Assembly (NCBI GenBank): GCA_910583555.1
Contig: CAJTXO010000026.1
Span: forward strand, 1-44,539
From: an uncultured Eubacterium sp.
Lineage (GTDB): Bacteria > Bacillota > Clostridia > Lachnospirales > Lachnospiraceae
DNA length: 44,539 bases
Reading direction: 5' to 3'
Shown here: positions 25,283 through 33,666 of the stretch, one piece after another
How the letters are laid out: each line of letters starts with the position of its first letter
Numbering within the stretch: the stretch's first letter is position 1
Program-made: the position numbers and the translations under genes
Notes under the pieces: model-generated
The model's input: only the letters and a program-made list of their open reading frames with translations
What the model was told of the DNA's origin: nothing
Database searches by the model: none

Positions 25283-25415
25283 GCTTCATTTGGCGTTTTT
25301 TTGTTTGTGTGAAATGTAATATGAGTAAGAAATAAGAAATCTCTGTAGAGACTGTTATGACATAAGTGTGTTGCCAAAACATTCCTTCTCCCTCCGAAAA
25401 GGCATATTTCAAGAC

Positions 25416-25590
25416 TGTAGAGGCAGGTCTTCCGACTTATGGATCAACTGTGGAATGCGCCTTCCCAGATCGCGGTGATCCAGTGGCTGGCCTGTCGGCC
25501 GTGCAAACCACATCCTCAAATACGGCAGCGGGGGCTGTGCCGGACTCACACCGGCTTCCCTATTTTATAAAAACCAATACAGCTACTTAT
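25416..25590 (-). promoter_or_regulatory. Cobalamin riboswitch (B12 box)
   Basis: Read on the minus strand the aptamer runs ATAGGGAAGCCGGTGTGAG, TCCGGCACAGCCCCCGC, a GCCACTG segment, CTGGGAAGGCG and the B12 box AAGTCGGAAGACCTGCC (25438-25422). These are the canonical blocks of adenosyl/methylcobalamin riboswitches in order. It lies directly downstream of a minus-strand promoter and ~220 bp upstream of the DUF4430 gene, so it represses the two-gene surface-protein operon when cobalamin is abundant. Confidence 0.97.
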
Positions 25591-25608
25591 ATTAAATTCA
25601 GCGTTTTC

Positions 25609-25637
25609 ATTATAACAGCGCCCTTTATAAAAATCAA
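25609..25637 (-). promoter_or_regulatory. Promoter of the cobalamin-riboswitch operon
   Basis: On the minus strand TTGATT (25637-25632), a 17-bp spacer, and TATAAT (25614-25609). Transcription would start near 25602, immediately before the aptamer. Confidence 0.8.
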
Positions 25638-25675
25638 GTAGAAAAAATTCCGGGGAAAAATTCCTTCGTTTTAAA

Positions 25676-25704
25676 TGGACTTTATCTTCTGGTTATGTTA
25701 TACT
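25676..25704 (+). promoter_or_regulatory. Divergent promoter of the ECF operon
   Basis: TGGACT (25676-25681), 17-bp spacer, TATACT (25699-25704), ~30 bp before the transcobalamin-like gene at 25741. The leader is too short for a riboswitch, so this arm is apparently not controlled by cobalamin at RNA level. Confidence 0.65.
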
Positions 25705-25740
25705 GTTTAGAAACAAAAGGAAAGCGGTAAAGGTACTGAT

Positions 25741-26775
25741 ATGAATATGAATAAAAAAATAATGTTATTTTGTGCTGTTTCCCTTATTGCAATCTGTGTA
25801 TTTCTCACAGATCGGGGAACGACCTCAAAAGAGCTGGACAAACCGGCACAGATTGCTGACGAGACGAGCCGGCAGGTTATTTCAACCGGAGCTGCCGTGA
25901 TTTCCAGTGGGGATCAGACGGACGGCCAGTCGACGTCAGACGGCCAGACAGCATCAGATGGTCAGGCGACGCCAGATGCTCAGACAACATCAGACGGCCA
26001 GACGATGGCAGACGGTCAGACAGCGCCAGATAGTCAGACGTCATCGGATGGACAGGCTCAGGAAGCAGGCCAGTCAGAGGAGTCGGGACACAATGATCCG
26101 GATCACATCCGGGAAAACGGTGCAGGAAAAACGGGCACATCAAATGAAAATCAGGGGAATGCTGGCGGAACCCGGCGGAAAAAGGATTCATCGGGACAGG
26201 GCAGTAGTCCTGCTGCATCGAAAAAGAACAGAACTCAAGGTTCAGCGGACAGTGGACGCTCCGCTGCCAGTAAAACGACGGCCAAACCGTCGAAATCGAA
26301 ATCCCCTAAGCCGTCAAAAACGTCAAAACCGGCGGATCAGACAACTCCGGCGGCAGTTCCATCAAAGGCACCGAACAGGCCGGCGGCGACGGCCGAAGCC
26401 AAAAACCACTGTACGCTGCAGATCACTTGTTCTTCTGTGCTGGCACACATGGACCAGCTGAAAGAAAATCTGAAAAAGATCATCCCGCCAGATGGCGTGA
26501 TCCTGGACGGAACATATGAATTTTCGGAGGGGGATACGGTGTTTGACCTGCTGAAAAAAGTGTGTTCGAAGCAGAACATACTGATCGATTACGTATTTAC
26601 ACCCGGATTCTCTACTTATTACATAAAGGGGATCAATCAGCTGTATGAGTTTGACTGCGGCGACGAGAGCGGCTGGATGTATTCCGTGAACGGGAAAGAT
26701 CCGGACGTAGGGTGCAGCCAGTATAAAGTAAAGAAAAATGATAACATCGTATTTTACTATACTTGCGAAAGGTAA
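25741..26775 (+). CDS. Membrane-anchored transcobalamin-like (DUF4430) protein
   Basis: 344 aa. An N-terminal hydrophobic helix (~6-24) without lipobox or clear cleavage site acts as a signal anchor. A long disordered stalk follows (~25-220): eight 6-residue SDGQTx-type repeats, then Ser/Lys/Pro-rich sequence. The C-terminal ~120 residues form a transcobalamin-like C-terminal domain (EGDTVFDLLKKVCSKQ, GWMYSVNGKDPDVGCSQYKVKKNDNIVFYYT). The plan is a stalked extracellular binding domain, presumed to hand a corrinoid to the ECF transporter encoded next. RBS AAAGG lies 7 nt upstream. Confidence 0.85.
   Translation: MNMNKKIMLFCAVSLIAICVFLTDRGTTSKELDKPAQIADETSRQVISTGAAVISSGDQTDGQSTSDGQTASDGQATPDAQTTSDGQTMADGQTAPDSQTSSDGQAQEAGQSEESGHNDPDHIRENGAGKTGTSNENQGNAGGTRRKKDSSGQGSSPAASKKNRTQGSADSGRSAASKTTAKPSKSKSPKPSKTSKPADQTTPAAVPSKAPNRPAATAEAKNHCTLQITCSSVLAHMDQLKENLKKIIPPDGVILDGTYEFSEGDTVFDLLKKVCSKQNILIDYVFTPGFSTYYIKGINQLYEFDCGDESGWMYSVNGKDPDVGCSQYKVKKNDNIVFYYTCER
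25921..26064 (+). repeat. 18-bp coding minisatellite, eight units
   Basis: Units start every 18 bp from 25921 to 26047, consensus GAYGGYCAGACRRCRYCA, encoding hexapeptides such as DGQTAS and DGQTMA. It forms part of the stalk of the transcobalamin-like protein; copy number is likely to vary between strains. Confidence 0.85.
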
Positions 26776-26789
26776 TGAGGGAGACGGGG

Positions 26790-27656
26790 ATGAATACTTT
26801 TGGCACCTACCATCCGGGAGTGGTTTTTCTCTATTTCTTGGCAGCGGCGGCAATCCTGATCCTCATTTTTGATCCGGTGCTTCTGGGAATCGGGTTTGTG
26901 AGCCAGACGGTATTTTATATGTATGTAAAAGGAATAGGGAAAGGGGCAAAATTTGCGGGCAGATGCCTGCTTTTTGTCTGTCTGTGCACCATCATCAATG
27001 CGCTCATCAACCACCGGGGCGTGCAGGTTTTGTTTATGCTCGGCGGGCTGCCGGTCACTGTGGAGTGTCTCGTGTACGGGATGATGACGGGATTCTTACT
27101 GGCGGATTCGATGCTTGTGTTCGGGACATTCCAGTCAATCATGACGTCTGAAAAGATCATGTGCTTGTGTGCCGGCGTTTTTCCGTCATTTTCGCTCCTG
27201 TTTTCGATGGCTCTCGGACTGATCCCCAAACTGAAACGGGATTACGCGCAGTTGAGGGAAACCCAGAGACAGGCGGGAGATCAGGCGGGGTATCCGGGCG
27301 TGTTCCAGAAGGGAATGTTGTCGGCGCTGATCGGCCTTACACTGGAAGATTCACTCGATCGGGGAATTTCCATGAAATACCGGGGGTACGGACAGGGGAA
27401 GCGGACGAGCATCTGCCGCCGCGCGTTTGCGAAGAGGGACGCTGTTCTAGTCGTGCTGATCGTCTGTCTGTCCGCGGCGGGCGCGGGGTGTTATCTGACG
27501 TCCGCGTCGGGGATGGAGGTGTTTCCTTTTATTGAATATGAGTGTGATGGGGGCGGGGCAGCGGCCTATATCATATTTGCCGTCCTGTTTCAGATCCCGA
27601 TGGCGCTGAACGTGAAGGAGGAGCTGAAATGGAGCCGTATCGTTTCGAACATATAA
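26790..27656 (+). CDS. ecfT: ECF transporter transmembrane subunit EcfT
   Basis: 288-aa integral membrane scaffold that couples the ATPase to the substrate-binding S component. Several hydrophobic segments fill the N-terminal half and a further one ends the protein; a coupling-helix region (KLKRDYAQLRETQRQAGD; LEDSLDRGISMKYRGYGQGKR) carries the Arg-Gly motif typical of EcfT. The ATG at 26790 has AGGGAG 6 nt upstream; TTG/ATG codons at 26763 and 26775 lack a fitting site. It overlaps the ecfA start by 28 bp, which indicates translational coupling. Confidence 0.88.
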   Translation: MNTFGTYHPGVVFLYFLAAAAILILIFDPVLLGIGFVSQTVFYMYVKGIGKGAKFAGRCLLFVCLCTIINALINHRGVQVLFMLGGLPVTVECLVYGMMTGFLLADSMLVFGTFQSIMTSEKIMCLCAGVFPSFSLLFSMALGLIPKLKRDYAQLRETQRQAGDQAGYPGVFQKGMLSALIGLTLEDSLDRGISMKYRGYGQGKRTSICRRAFAKRDAVLVVLIVCLSAAGAGCYLTSASGMEVFPFIEYECDGGGAAAYIIFAVLFQIPMALNVKEELKWSRIVSNI

Positions 27657-29113
27657 CTTACACATATCCGGGAGAGGAAAAGCCAGCGGTAGAGGATGTG
27701 TCGTTTACGGTACAGCCGGGCGAATTTATCGTTGTGTGCGGGGCGTCGGGATCCGGAAAGACGACGCTGTTACGCCAGATCAAAGAAATGTATCCCGCGT
27801 TTGGCTTCGTGATGCAGGATCCGCGCACGCAGACCGTGACGGATACCGTATGCCATGAACTGGCATTTGGCATGGAAAATAAAGGGGTTCCGCCGGAGAA
27901 CATGTGGCACGCGATCGCGGAAACGACGACGTATTTTGGCATGCAGGACTGGCTGGACCGCGCTGTATGCGAATTGTCGGGCGGCGAACTGCAGTTGGTC
28001 AATCTGGCGGCTGTGCTGTTATTGGATCCGAAGGTCATTCTGCTCGACGAGCCGACGGCGCAGCTCGATCCGATGGCGGCCACAGAGTTTCTGGAAATCG
28101 TGAAGCGTCTGAATACGCAGTTTGGCATTACCGTCATCCTGATCGAGCAGCGGTTGGAGGAGGTACTTGCGGCGTGCGACCGGATGCTCGTGCTGCACGG
28201 GGGACGGATCGCGGCGTTTGATACGGTAAAGAGCGTTTATGAAAAAATATGCCGGTCGGAACTTTCCGCGGAATATCTGTCGTATATGCCGTCCTATGTG
28301 AGATTGTACGCTGGTGTGAACGAGTCAGCCGACGAGTGCCCGCAGAGTATCAAAGAATGCCGGAGTTGGTTTTATGGGGCGAATATCGAACTTTCGGTAA
28401 TGAAAAAGGAGAGAAAGGAACTTACGGGAGCGTGTTCGCTCGTGTGCAGGGATGTGTATTTCCGCTATGAGCGCACGGGGCCGGATATTCTAAAGGGCAT
28501 ACAATTTCGTGCGTATCCCGGCCATATATACGGGATCGTCGGGGGAAATGGGAGCGGGAAATCTACGTTTTTGAAGGTGCTGACCGGAGCGAAAAAACAT
28601 TATCATGGGAAAATAACCGTGGACGGTGAGATGGCATATCTCCCGCAGGAACCGAAATATATGTTTTTGCAGGACCGGGTGCGGGATGTTGTTTCTGACC
28701 GGCAGAAGGTCGAGGATTTTGGACTGGAAGAACTTCTGGACCGGCACCCGTATGACGTGAGCGGAGGGCAGATGCAGCGTGTGGCGATGGCGTATCTCTG
28801 TGAGAAACCGGCGTCGGTCTATTTATTCGACGAGCCGACGAAGGGACTGGATCCCCGGTGGAAGCGGATGTTTGGAGCGTGGCTGGAGAAGCTGGCCGGC
28901 GAGGGAAAGACCGTGATCGTCGTGACGCACGACGTCGAATTTGCCGCGAATTACTGTGAGTGGATGTCCATGTGTTTCCGGTCGGAATTGACGGAACCGA
29001 TGCGCGCGGCCGAATTTTTGAACGAGCACTATTTTTATACGACGGCCATTCACAAGATCACAAGGGACAAGTATCCCGATCTTGTATCAGAGAGGAGTTT
29101 GTATGAATCGTAA
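27629..29113 (+). CDS. ecfA: Double ECF ATPase (two ABC domains fused)
   Basis: 494 aa with two ABC domains, the fused form of EcfA1-EcfA2. Domain 1: Walker A GASGSGKTT (Lys44), Q-loop Gln63, signature LSGGE (~116), Walker B with Glu141. Domain 2: Walker A GGNGSGKST (Lys311), signature VSGGQ, Walker B LFDEP, H-loop His434. In domain 1 the H-loop histidine is replaced by Gln174 (LIEQRLEE), so one nucleotide site may be weak. Both domains have a short Walker A-to-Q-loop segment (19 residues in domain 1). It overlaps the S-component start by 11 bp. Confidence 0.93.
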   Translation: MEPYRFEHITYTYPGEEKPAVEDVSFTVQPGEFIVVCGASGSGKTTLLRQIKEMYPAFGFVMQDPRTQTVTDTVCHELAFGMENKGVPPENMWHAIAETTTYFGMQDWLDRAVCELSGGELQLVNLAAVLLLDPKVILLDEPTAQLDPMAATEFLEIVKRLNTQFGITVILIEQRLEEVLAACDRMLVLHGGRIAAFDTVKSVYEKICRSELSAEYLSYMPSYVRLYAGVNESADECPQSIKECRSWFYGANIELSVMKKERKELTGACSLVCRDVYFRYERTGPDILKGIQFRAYPGHIYGIVGGNGSGKSTFLKVLTGAKKHYHGKITVDGEMAYLPQEPKYMFLQDRVRDVVSDRQKVEDFGLEELLDRHPYDVSGGQMQRVAMAYLCEKPASVYLFDEPTKGLDPRWKRMFGAWLEKLAGEGKTVIVVTHDVEFAANYCEWMSMCFRSELTEPMRAAEFLNEHYFYTTAIHKITRDKYPDLVSERSLYES

Positions 29114-29810
29114 ACAGGAGTGGATCGAAGCGGTGATACTTCTATTCTGCGTCGGTATGTTGTTTTATAGTTTATTTTATTTGCAGGGGAAGGAATATTA
29201 TGCGATCAGTCTGGCAATCATTTTATCAGGAGTAATCCTTTTTTTGCTGAAATTCGAGAACCGGAAACCGTCGGCCGCGGAACTGACGATCATCGCCGTT
29301 ATGTGCGCGCTGGCGGTGGCTTCCCGCGTATCCTTCTTCTTTCTGCCGGAGGTGAAGCCGATGGCGGCCGTTGTCATCATCGTGGGAATCTCGCTCGGCG
29401 CGGAGACCGGATTTATTACAGGCGCCATGAGCGCTTTTTTGTCCAATTTCTATTTCGGGCAGGGTTCGTGGACGCCGTTTCAGATGTTTGCGCTCGGACT
29501 GGTCGGTTTTTTTTCCGGCATCGCGTTCCGGCGGATACCGGTGAACAAGGCCACGCTCTGCGTGTACGGCGTCGGTTCCGTGCTGGTGTTATACGGCGGC
29601 ATCGTAGACATCAATACATTGTTTTACTATGAGGGGGAAAATACGCTGCCGGCGGTCCTTGCGGTGTATGGCGCTTCTTTTCCGTTTAATCTGGCGTTTG
29701 GTATTTCCACCGCCGTATTTCTCGTACTTCTCCATAAGCCGGTGTTACGGAAGCTGGCACGGGTGAAGCGGAAATACGGGCTCATTGAAATAGAGCATTC
29801 ATTGAAATAG
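29103..29810 (+). CDS. ECF transporter S component, cobalamin (CbrT) type
   Basis: 235 aa, about six transmembrane helices; this membrane protein binds the vitamin and docks on EcfT/EcfA. The PSAAELTIIAVMCALAVASRV start of the core and the VKPMAAVVIIVGISLGAETGFITGAMSAFLSNFYFGQG (in part) region are typical of S components in the cobalamin/CbrT-like group. Position after ecfT-ecfA and beside a cobalamin riboswitch and transcobalamin-like proteins supports a corrinoid substrate. ATG 29103 has AGAGGAG upstream. Substrate could be another cobamide. Confidence 0.83.
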   Translation: MNRKQEWIEAVILLFCVGMLFYSLFYLQGKEYYAISLAIILSGVILFLLKFENRKPSAAELTIIAVMCALAVASRVSFFFLPEVKPMAAVVIIVGISLGAETGFITGAMSAFLSNFYFGQGSWTPFQMFALGLVGFFSGIAFRRIPVNKATLCVYGVGSVLVLYGGIVDINTLFYYEGENTLPAVLAVYGASFPFNLAFGISTAVFLVLLHKPVLRKLARVKRKYGLIEIEHSLK

Positions 29811-29857
29811 TAAGTGAAACATTAAGTGAGACATTAAGTTAGAAAGAAGGTTACATG

Positions 29858-30739
29858 ATGGGTAAAGTTAAGGTTATCACAGACAGCAACAGCGGTATCA
29901 CGCAGGAGCAGGCGGAGGAACTGGGGATCGTCGTTGTTCCGATGCCGTTTTTTATCAATGAAACACAGTATTTTGAGGGGATCAGCATGAGCCAGGATGA
30001 TTTTTACCGTGCTCTTTTGGACAGCTCGGCAGAAGTATCGACTTCCCAGCCGTCTCCGGAAGCGGTAATGGATCTTTGGAGAAAAGAGCTGGCAGAAAGC
30101 GAGGAGATCGTACATATCCCGATGTCCAGCGGGATCAGCAGTTCGTGCGCGACCGCGCTCATGCTCGCGGAGGAGGATGAGTTCGCAGGACGGGTATTTG
30201 TCGTCGATAATCAGCGCATTTCCATCACGCAGCGGCGTTCGGTCATTCAGGCAAAGGAACTGGCGGACCTGGGATTTTCGGGACAGGAGATAAAGGACAT
30301 CCTGCTGCGGGACAAGTTCGAGAGCAGTATTTATATTATGGTGGATACGTTGAAATATTTGAGAAAGGGCGGGAGACTGACGCCGGCGGTGGCGGCGATC
30401 GGAACGGTCCTGCGCATCAAGCCGGTGCTTCAGATCCAGGGAGAGAGGTTGGATTCTTTTGCCAAAGTGAAGACGTTAAAGCAGGCAAAGCAGACGATGA
30501 TAAAAGCGGTCACGAGTGATATGGAGAAACGGTTTGCGGATTCCGGACAGATGCTCATCGACATAGCCCACACGCAAAACTGGGAAGAAGCAGAGATCTT
30601 CCGGCAGGAACTGGAGCAGATTTTTCCGGGGCAGGATATTTATATCGACAATCTGTCGCTCAGCGTCTCGTGCCATATCGGGCCGGGCGCGCTGGCAGTC
30701 GCCTTGTCGAATACACCGAAAGAGTTAATGCGCGGCTGA
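29858..30739 (+). CDS. degV: DegV family fatty-acid-binding protein
   Basis: 293 aa two-domain DegV protein, which binds a fatty acid and in Firmicutes (FakB) can present it to a fatty acid kinase. The opening KVKVITDSNSGIT, the STSQPSPE loop, IPMSSGISSS and RKGGRLTPAVAAIG are the family's ligand-binding motifs. Spacing favours ATG 29858 (7 nt after GAAGG) over ATG 29855. Two short AAGTGARACATT repeats lie just upstream of its RBS. A hairpin terminator follows. Confidence 0.92.
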   Translation: MGKVKVITDSNSGITQEQAEELGIVVVPMPFFINETQYFEGISMSQDDFYRALLDSSAEVSTSQPSPEAVMDLWRKELAESEEIVHIPMSSGISSSCATALMLAEEDEFAGRVFVVDNQRISITQRRSVIQAKELADLGFSGQEIKDILLRDKFESSIYIMVDTLKYLRKGGRLTPAVAAIGTVLRIKPVLQIQGERLDSFAKVKTLKQAKQTMIKAVTSDMEKRFADSGQMLIDIAHTQNWEEAEIFRQELEQIFPGQDIYIDNLSLSVSCHIGPGALAVALSNTPKELMRG

Positions 30740-30766
30740 GGCGCGCACCCTGCCTCGCAAAATGGA

Positions 30767-30801
30767 AAGGGCTGCCTGTCGGGATATGACAGGCGGCCCT
30801 T
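30767..30801 (+). terminator. Hairpin between degV and convergent gene
   Basis: AAGGGC-T-GCCTGTC (30767-30780) pairs with GACAGGC-G-GCCCTT (30788-30801), 13 bp with one mismatch. No long U-tract follows on either side; it probably terminates or protects both convergent transcripts. Confidence 0.65.
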
Positions 30802-30839
30802 ATAGAAAAAGAGGAAAACAAAAACCAGTAGTATGCTTT

Positions 30840-31121
30840 TTATTTGGATGACGGTTTCACGTAAACATCTACGTCTTCGTCGTCATCATCATCAAAGTCA
30901 TCGTCAAACTCATCATAGTCAAAGTCACCATCGAAATCATCCAGATAGCGAGGCGTTACGCGACGATATACGGCGTAGGCAATCGCAGCGACGCAGGCAA
31001 CAGCGCCAATGATGGCGAGTATCCACACGATACAAGTCTTGCGCTCCTCATCTGCTTTATTTTTGTTTAAAATCTGGTTGATTTTGGCATTGTTTACGAG
31101 GTCATCAAATTTTCCGCACAT
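30840..31121 (-). CDS. Small single-pass membrane protein with acidic tail
   Basis: 93 aa, not a named family that I recognise. Residues 1-28 are polar and cytoplasmic-like, residues ~29-50 form one transmembrane helix (IVWILAIIGAVACVAAIAYAVY), and residues ~58-84 are almost entirely Asp/Glu/Phe (DDFDGDFDYDEFDDDFDDDD). An RBS (GGAAAGGATGG) precedes the ATG on the minus strand. It follows pcrA in the same direction after a 91-bp gap. Confidence 0.7.
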   Translation of the reverse strand: MCGKFDDLVNNAKINQILNKNKADEERKTCIVWILAIIGAVACVAAIAYAVYRRVTPRYLDDFDGDFDYDEFDDDFDDDDDEDVDVYVKPSSK

Positions 31122-31212
31122 AGATCACTACCATCCTTTCCATAACCATTCATGTTCAATTGCTTCTATATAGTAGTATAACATATTAGGTGAAAATATA
31201 CCAGTCATAAAT

Positions 31213-33597
31213 TTATATTTTTGTAAGTTTTGCAAATGAACTCCGAAGTTTGCGCTGTCCGAAATCGTTAAACGAAACGACGACTTCATAGTCGTTGTTC
31301 TTGCGCTCCAATGACACGACGGTTCCCGTGCCAAACTTCATGTGATAAACCGTGTCGCCCGCCTTGTAATCCGGCGCGCCTGCGTTGACGGCGGATGCCG
31401 CGGCCGTCTGGGAAAGGCCCGCGGCAGGAGAGGACGTCCCCTGTCCGGCAAAAAGAGTTTTCCCTTTTTGGATGTACGGATTGTCGGCAAATGGGTTTTT
31501 GGAATTTACGACGCGCGATCTTCTTCCCGCTCCCGGTCTGCCAGGCCAGGCCGACGGCTGGGCCGGTGTGCCGATAAACGGTTCGCTCTGCGTGCTGACG
31601 GACGGTTTGGTCGTCCGGGTGGCTGGCGTTTCATACGCCCCGTCGGACTGTTTGATCAGGTGCCTCGGGATCTCGCCGATAAAACGGGAGGGGAAGTTAA
31701 AATTCGGCTCGCCGTTTCTCATCCGCTGTCTGGCACAGGTGAGCGTCAGTTTTTTCATGGCTCGCGTGATCCCGACATAGCACAGGCGGCGTTCTTCCTC
31801 CATCTCTTCCGGCGAGGGATCGTAGACCGCCATCGAACCGGGGAATACGCCTTCTTCCATGCCGCATATGTATACGTGTGGAAATTCGAGTCCTTTGGCG
31901 CTGTGCAGCGTCATGAGGAGAACCTGCTCGGCGTCGCTGTCCACCGTGTCGATATCCGCGACGAGCGCGATGTTTTCGAGCAGGCCGTCCAACGTGGCCG
32001 GCTCGCCGGACGGATCCTCGGCGGCATCGTTTTCAAACTGGATGACTTTGTTCATCAGCGAGTCGATGTTTTCCAGTCTGGCTCCGGCTTCCACCGTGTC
32101 TTCGGCTTCGAGTTCCTTTACGTATCCGGTGGAATCAATGATCTCTTCCAACAGTCCTTTCAGGCTGAAACCGGGTTCGTCAAGGCTGTGTTTTAAATGA
32201 TCGATAAAGCTGACGAAGCTGTGGATCCGGGAGGCGGCACGCGAACAGCCGTCGATGTAATCCGCCTGGCGCAGCGCCTCAAAGAAGCTGATCTCATGGT
32301 CGATGCTGTAGTCGGTGATGCGCGAGACCGTCGTGGCTCCGATCCCCCGCTTCGGGACGTTGATAATGCGCTTGATGGCAATATCATCGTCGGAATTGCT
32401 CACGGCTTTCAGGTAGCAGAGAAGATCCTTGATCTCTTTTCTCGCATAGAAGTTGATCGCGCCGACGATCCGGTAGGGGATATTTTCCTGAACGAGCTTT
32501 TCCTCGAAAATACGGGACTGCGCGTTTGTCCGGTACAGGATGGCAAAGTCGGAGTAGCCGTGTCTGGCCGTGTCGGAATCGCGTTTGATGTCACCGGCGA
32601 TACCGGCCGCTTCTTCATACTCGTTTAGGAACTGAACGAAACGGATTGGCTCCCCTTCCTCGGCTTTCGTCCACAGTGATTTCTGTTTCCGCTCGGTATT
32701 ATGCCGGATCACTTCATTGGCGGCGTCCAGGATGCGTTTGGTCGAGCGGTAGTTCTGTTCGAGCCGGATCGTGACCGCATCGGGAAAGATTTTTTCGAAG
32801 TTTAATATGTTCATGATATTGGCACCGCGGAATTTATATATCGACTGGTCGTCATCCCCGACTACGCAGAGATTGCGGTATTTTCCCGCGAGCAGCGCAA
32901 GCAGTTTAAACTGGGCGGTGTTTGTATCCTGATACTCGTCCACCAGAAGGAAACGGAAGCGGTTCTGGTATTGGTCGAGGATTTCCGCCTGCGTTTCGAA
33001 CAGTTCTACCGTTTTCATGATGAGGTCGTCAAAATCAAGCGCATTATTTTGTTTCAGGCGCTTTTGGTATTCTTTATATACGTCGCCGAAAATTTTGCGG
33101 TCGTATTGTTTTGCCACTTCGTCCGCGTATTGTTCGGGTGTCTTTAATTCGTTTTTGGCGCTTGAGATGGCGTTCAGGAATGTCTTTTCGCGGAATTTTT
33201 TCGTGTCAATGTTCATGTGTTTGCAAATATCCTTCATCAGGCTTTTCTGATCGTCGGCGTCGTAGATCGTAAAGCTGCGGTCATAGCCGATGTGGTCGAT
33301 GAATCGCCTCAGGATGCGGACGCATGTCGAATGGAATGTGCTCACCCACACGCTCCCTGCGCCGTAGGAGACGATCTGGTCCACCCGCTCCCGCATTTCA
33401 TTGGCCGCTTTGTTTGTGAACGTCAGCGCGAGGATCTGGTACGGGTTGATCTGATGTTCTTCGATCAGATAGGCGATGCGGTGGGTCAGCACCCGGGTCT
33501 TTCCGGAGCCGGCGCCCGCCAGAATTAAAAGGGGCCCCTCGAAATGTTCCACGGCCTCCTGTTGTTTGTCATTTAATCCAGTTAATATATCAGTCAC
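31213..33597 (-). CDS. pcrA: ATP-dependent DNA helicase PcrA (UvrD family)
   Basis: 794-aa SF1A helicase for repair and removal of recombinase from DNA. Motif I AGAGSGKTRVLTHRIAYL, motif Ia TFTNKAANEMRERV, motif II VDEYQDTN, motif III VGDDDQSIYKFRGA, motif IV EQNYRST, motif V TLHSAKGLEFPHVY, and motif VI YVGITRAMKKL are all present. The C-terminal ~60 residues form the PcrA Tudor-like domain (YKAGDTVYHMKFGTGTVV). Translation starts at GTG 33597, with GGAGG 6 nt upstream on the minus strand. Confidence 0.97.
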   Translation of the reverse strand: MTDILTGLNDKQQEAVEHFEGPLLILAGAGSGKTRVLTHRIAYLIEEHQINPYQILALTFTNKAANEMRERVDQIVSYGAGSVWVSTFHSTCVRILRRFIDHIGYDRSFTIYDADDQKSLMKDICKHMNIDTKKFREKTFLNAISSAKNELKTPEQYADEVAKQYDRKIFGDVYKEYQKRLKQNNALDFDDLIMKTVELFETQAEILDQYQNRFRFLLVDEYQDTNTAQFKLLALLAGKYRNLCVVGDDDQSIYKFRGANIMNILNFEKIFPDAVTIRLEQNYRSTKRILDAANEVIRHNTERKQKSLWTKAEEGEPIRFVQFLNEYEEAAGIAGDIKRDSDTARHGYSDFAILYRTNAQSRIFEEKLVQENIPYRIVGAINFYARKEIKDLLCYLKAVSNSDDDIAIKRIINVPKRGIGATTVSRITDYSIDHEISFFEALRQADYIDGCSRAASRIHSFVSFIDHLKHSLDEPGFSLKGLLEEIIDSTGYVKELEAEDTVEAGARLENIDSLMNKVIQFENDAAEDPSGEPATLDGLLENIALVADIDTVDSDAEQVLLMTLHSAKGLEFPHVYICGMEEGVFPGSMAVYDPSPEEMEEERRLCYVGITRAMKKLTLTCARQRMRNGEPNFNFPSRFIGEIPRHLIKQSDGAYETPATRTTKPSVSTQSEPFIGTPAQPSAWPGRPGAGRRSRVVNSKNPFADNPYIQKGKTLFAGQGTSSPAAGLSQTAAASAVNAGAPDYKAGDTVYHMKFGTGTVVSLERKNNDYEVVVSFNDFGQRKLRSSFAKLTKI

Positions 33598-33666
33598 GTT
33601 AGTCCTCCTTCGATTTTTGTGAATGTCATGGATCTGTGCCGGCTGCGCGCATTTCCATCCGGAATG

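Noticed and set aside
31342..32196. Long open frame antisense to pcrA
   Set aside because: No RBS or protein family; it shadows a clear helicase gene with GC-rich codons.
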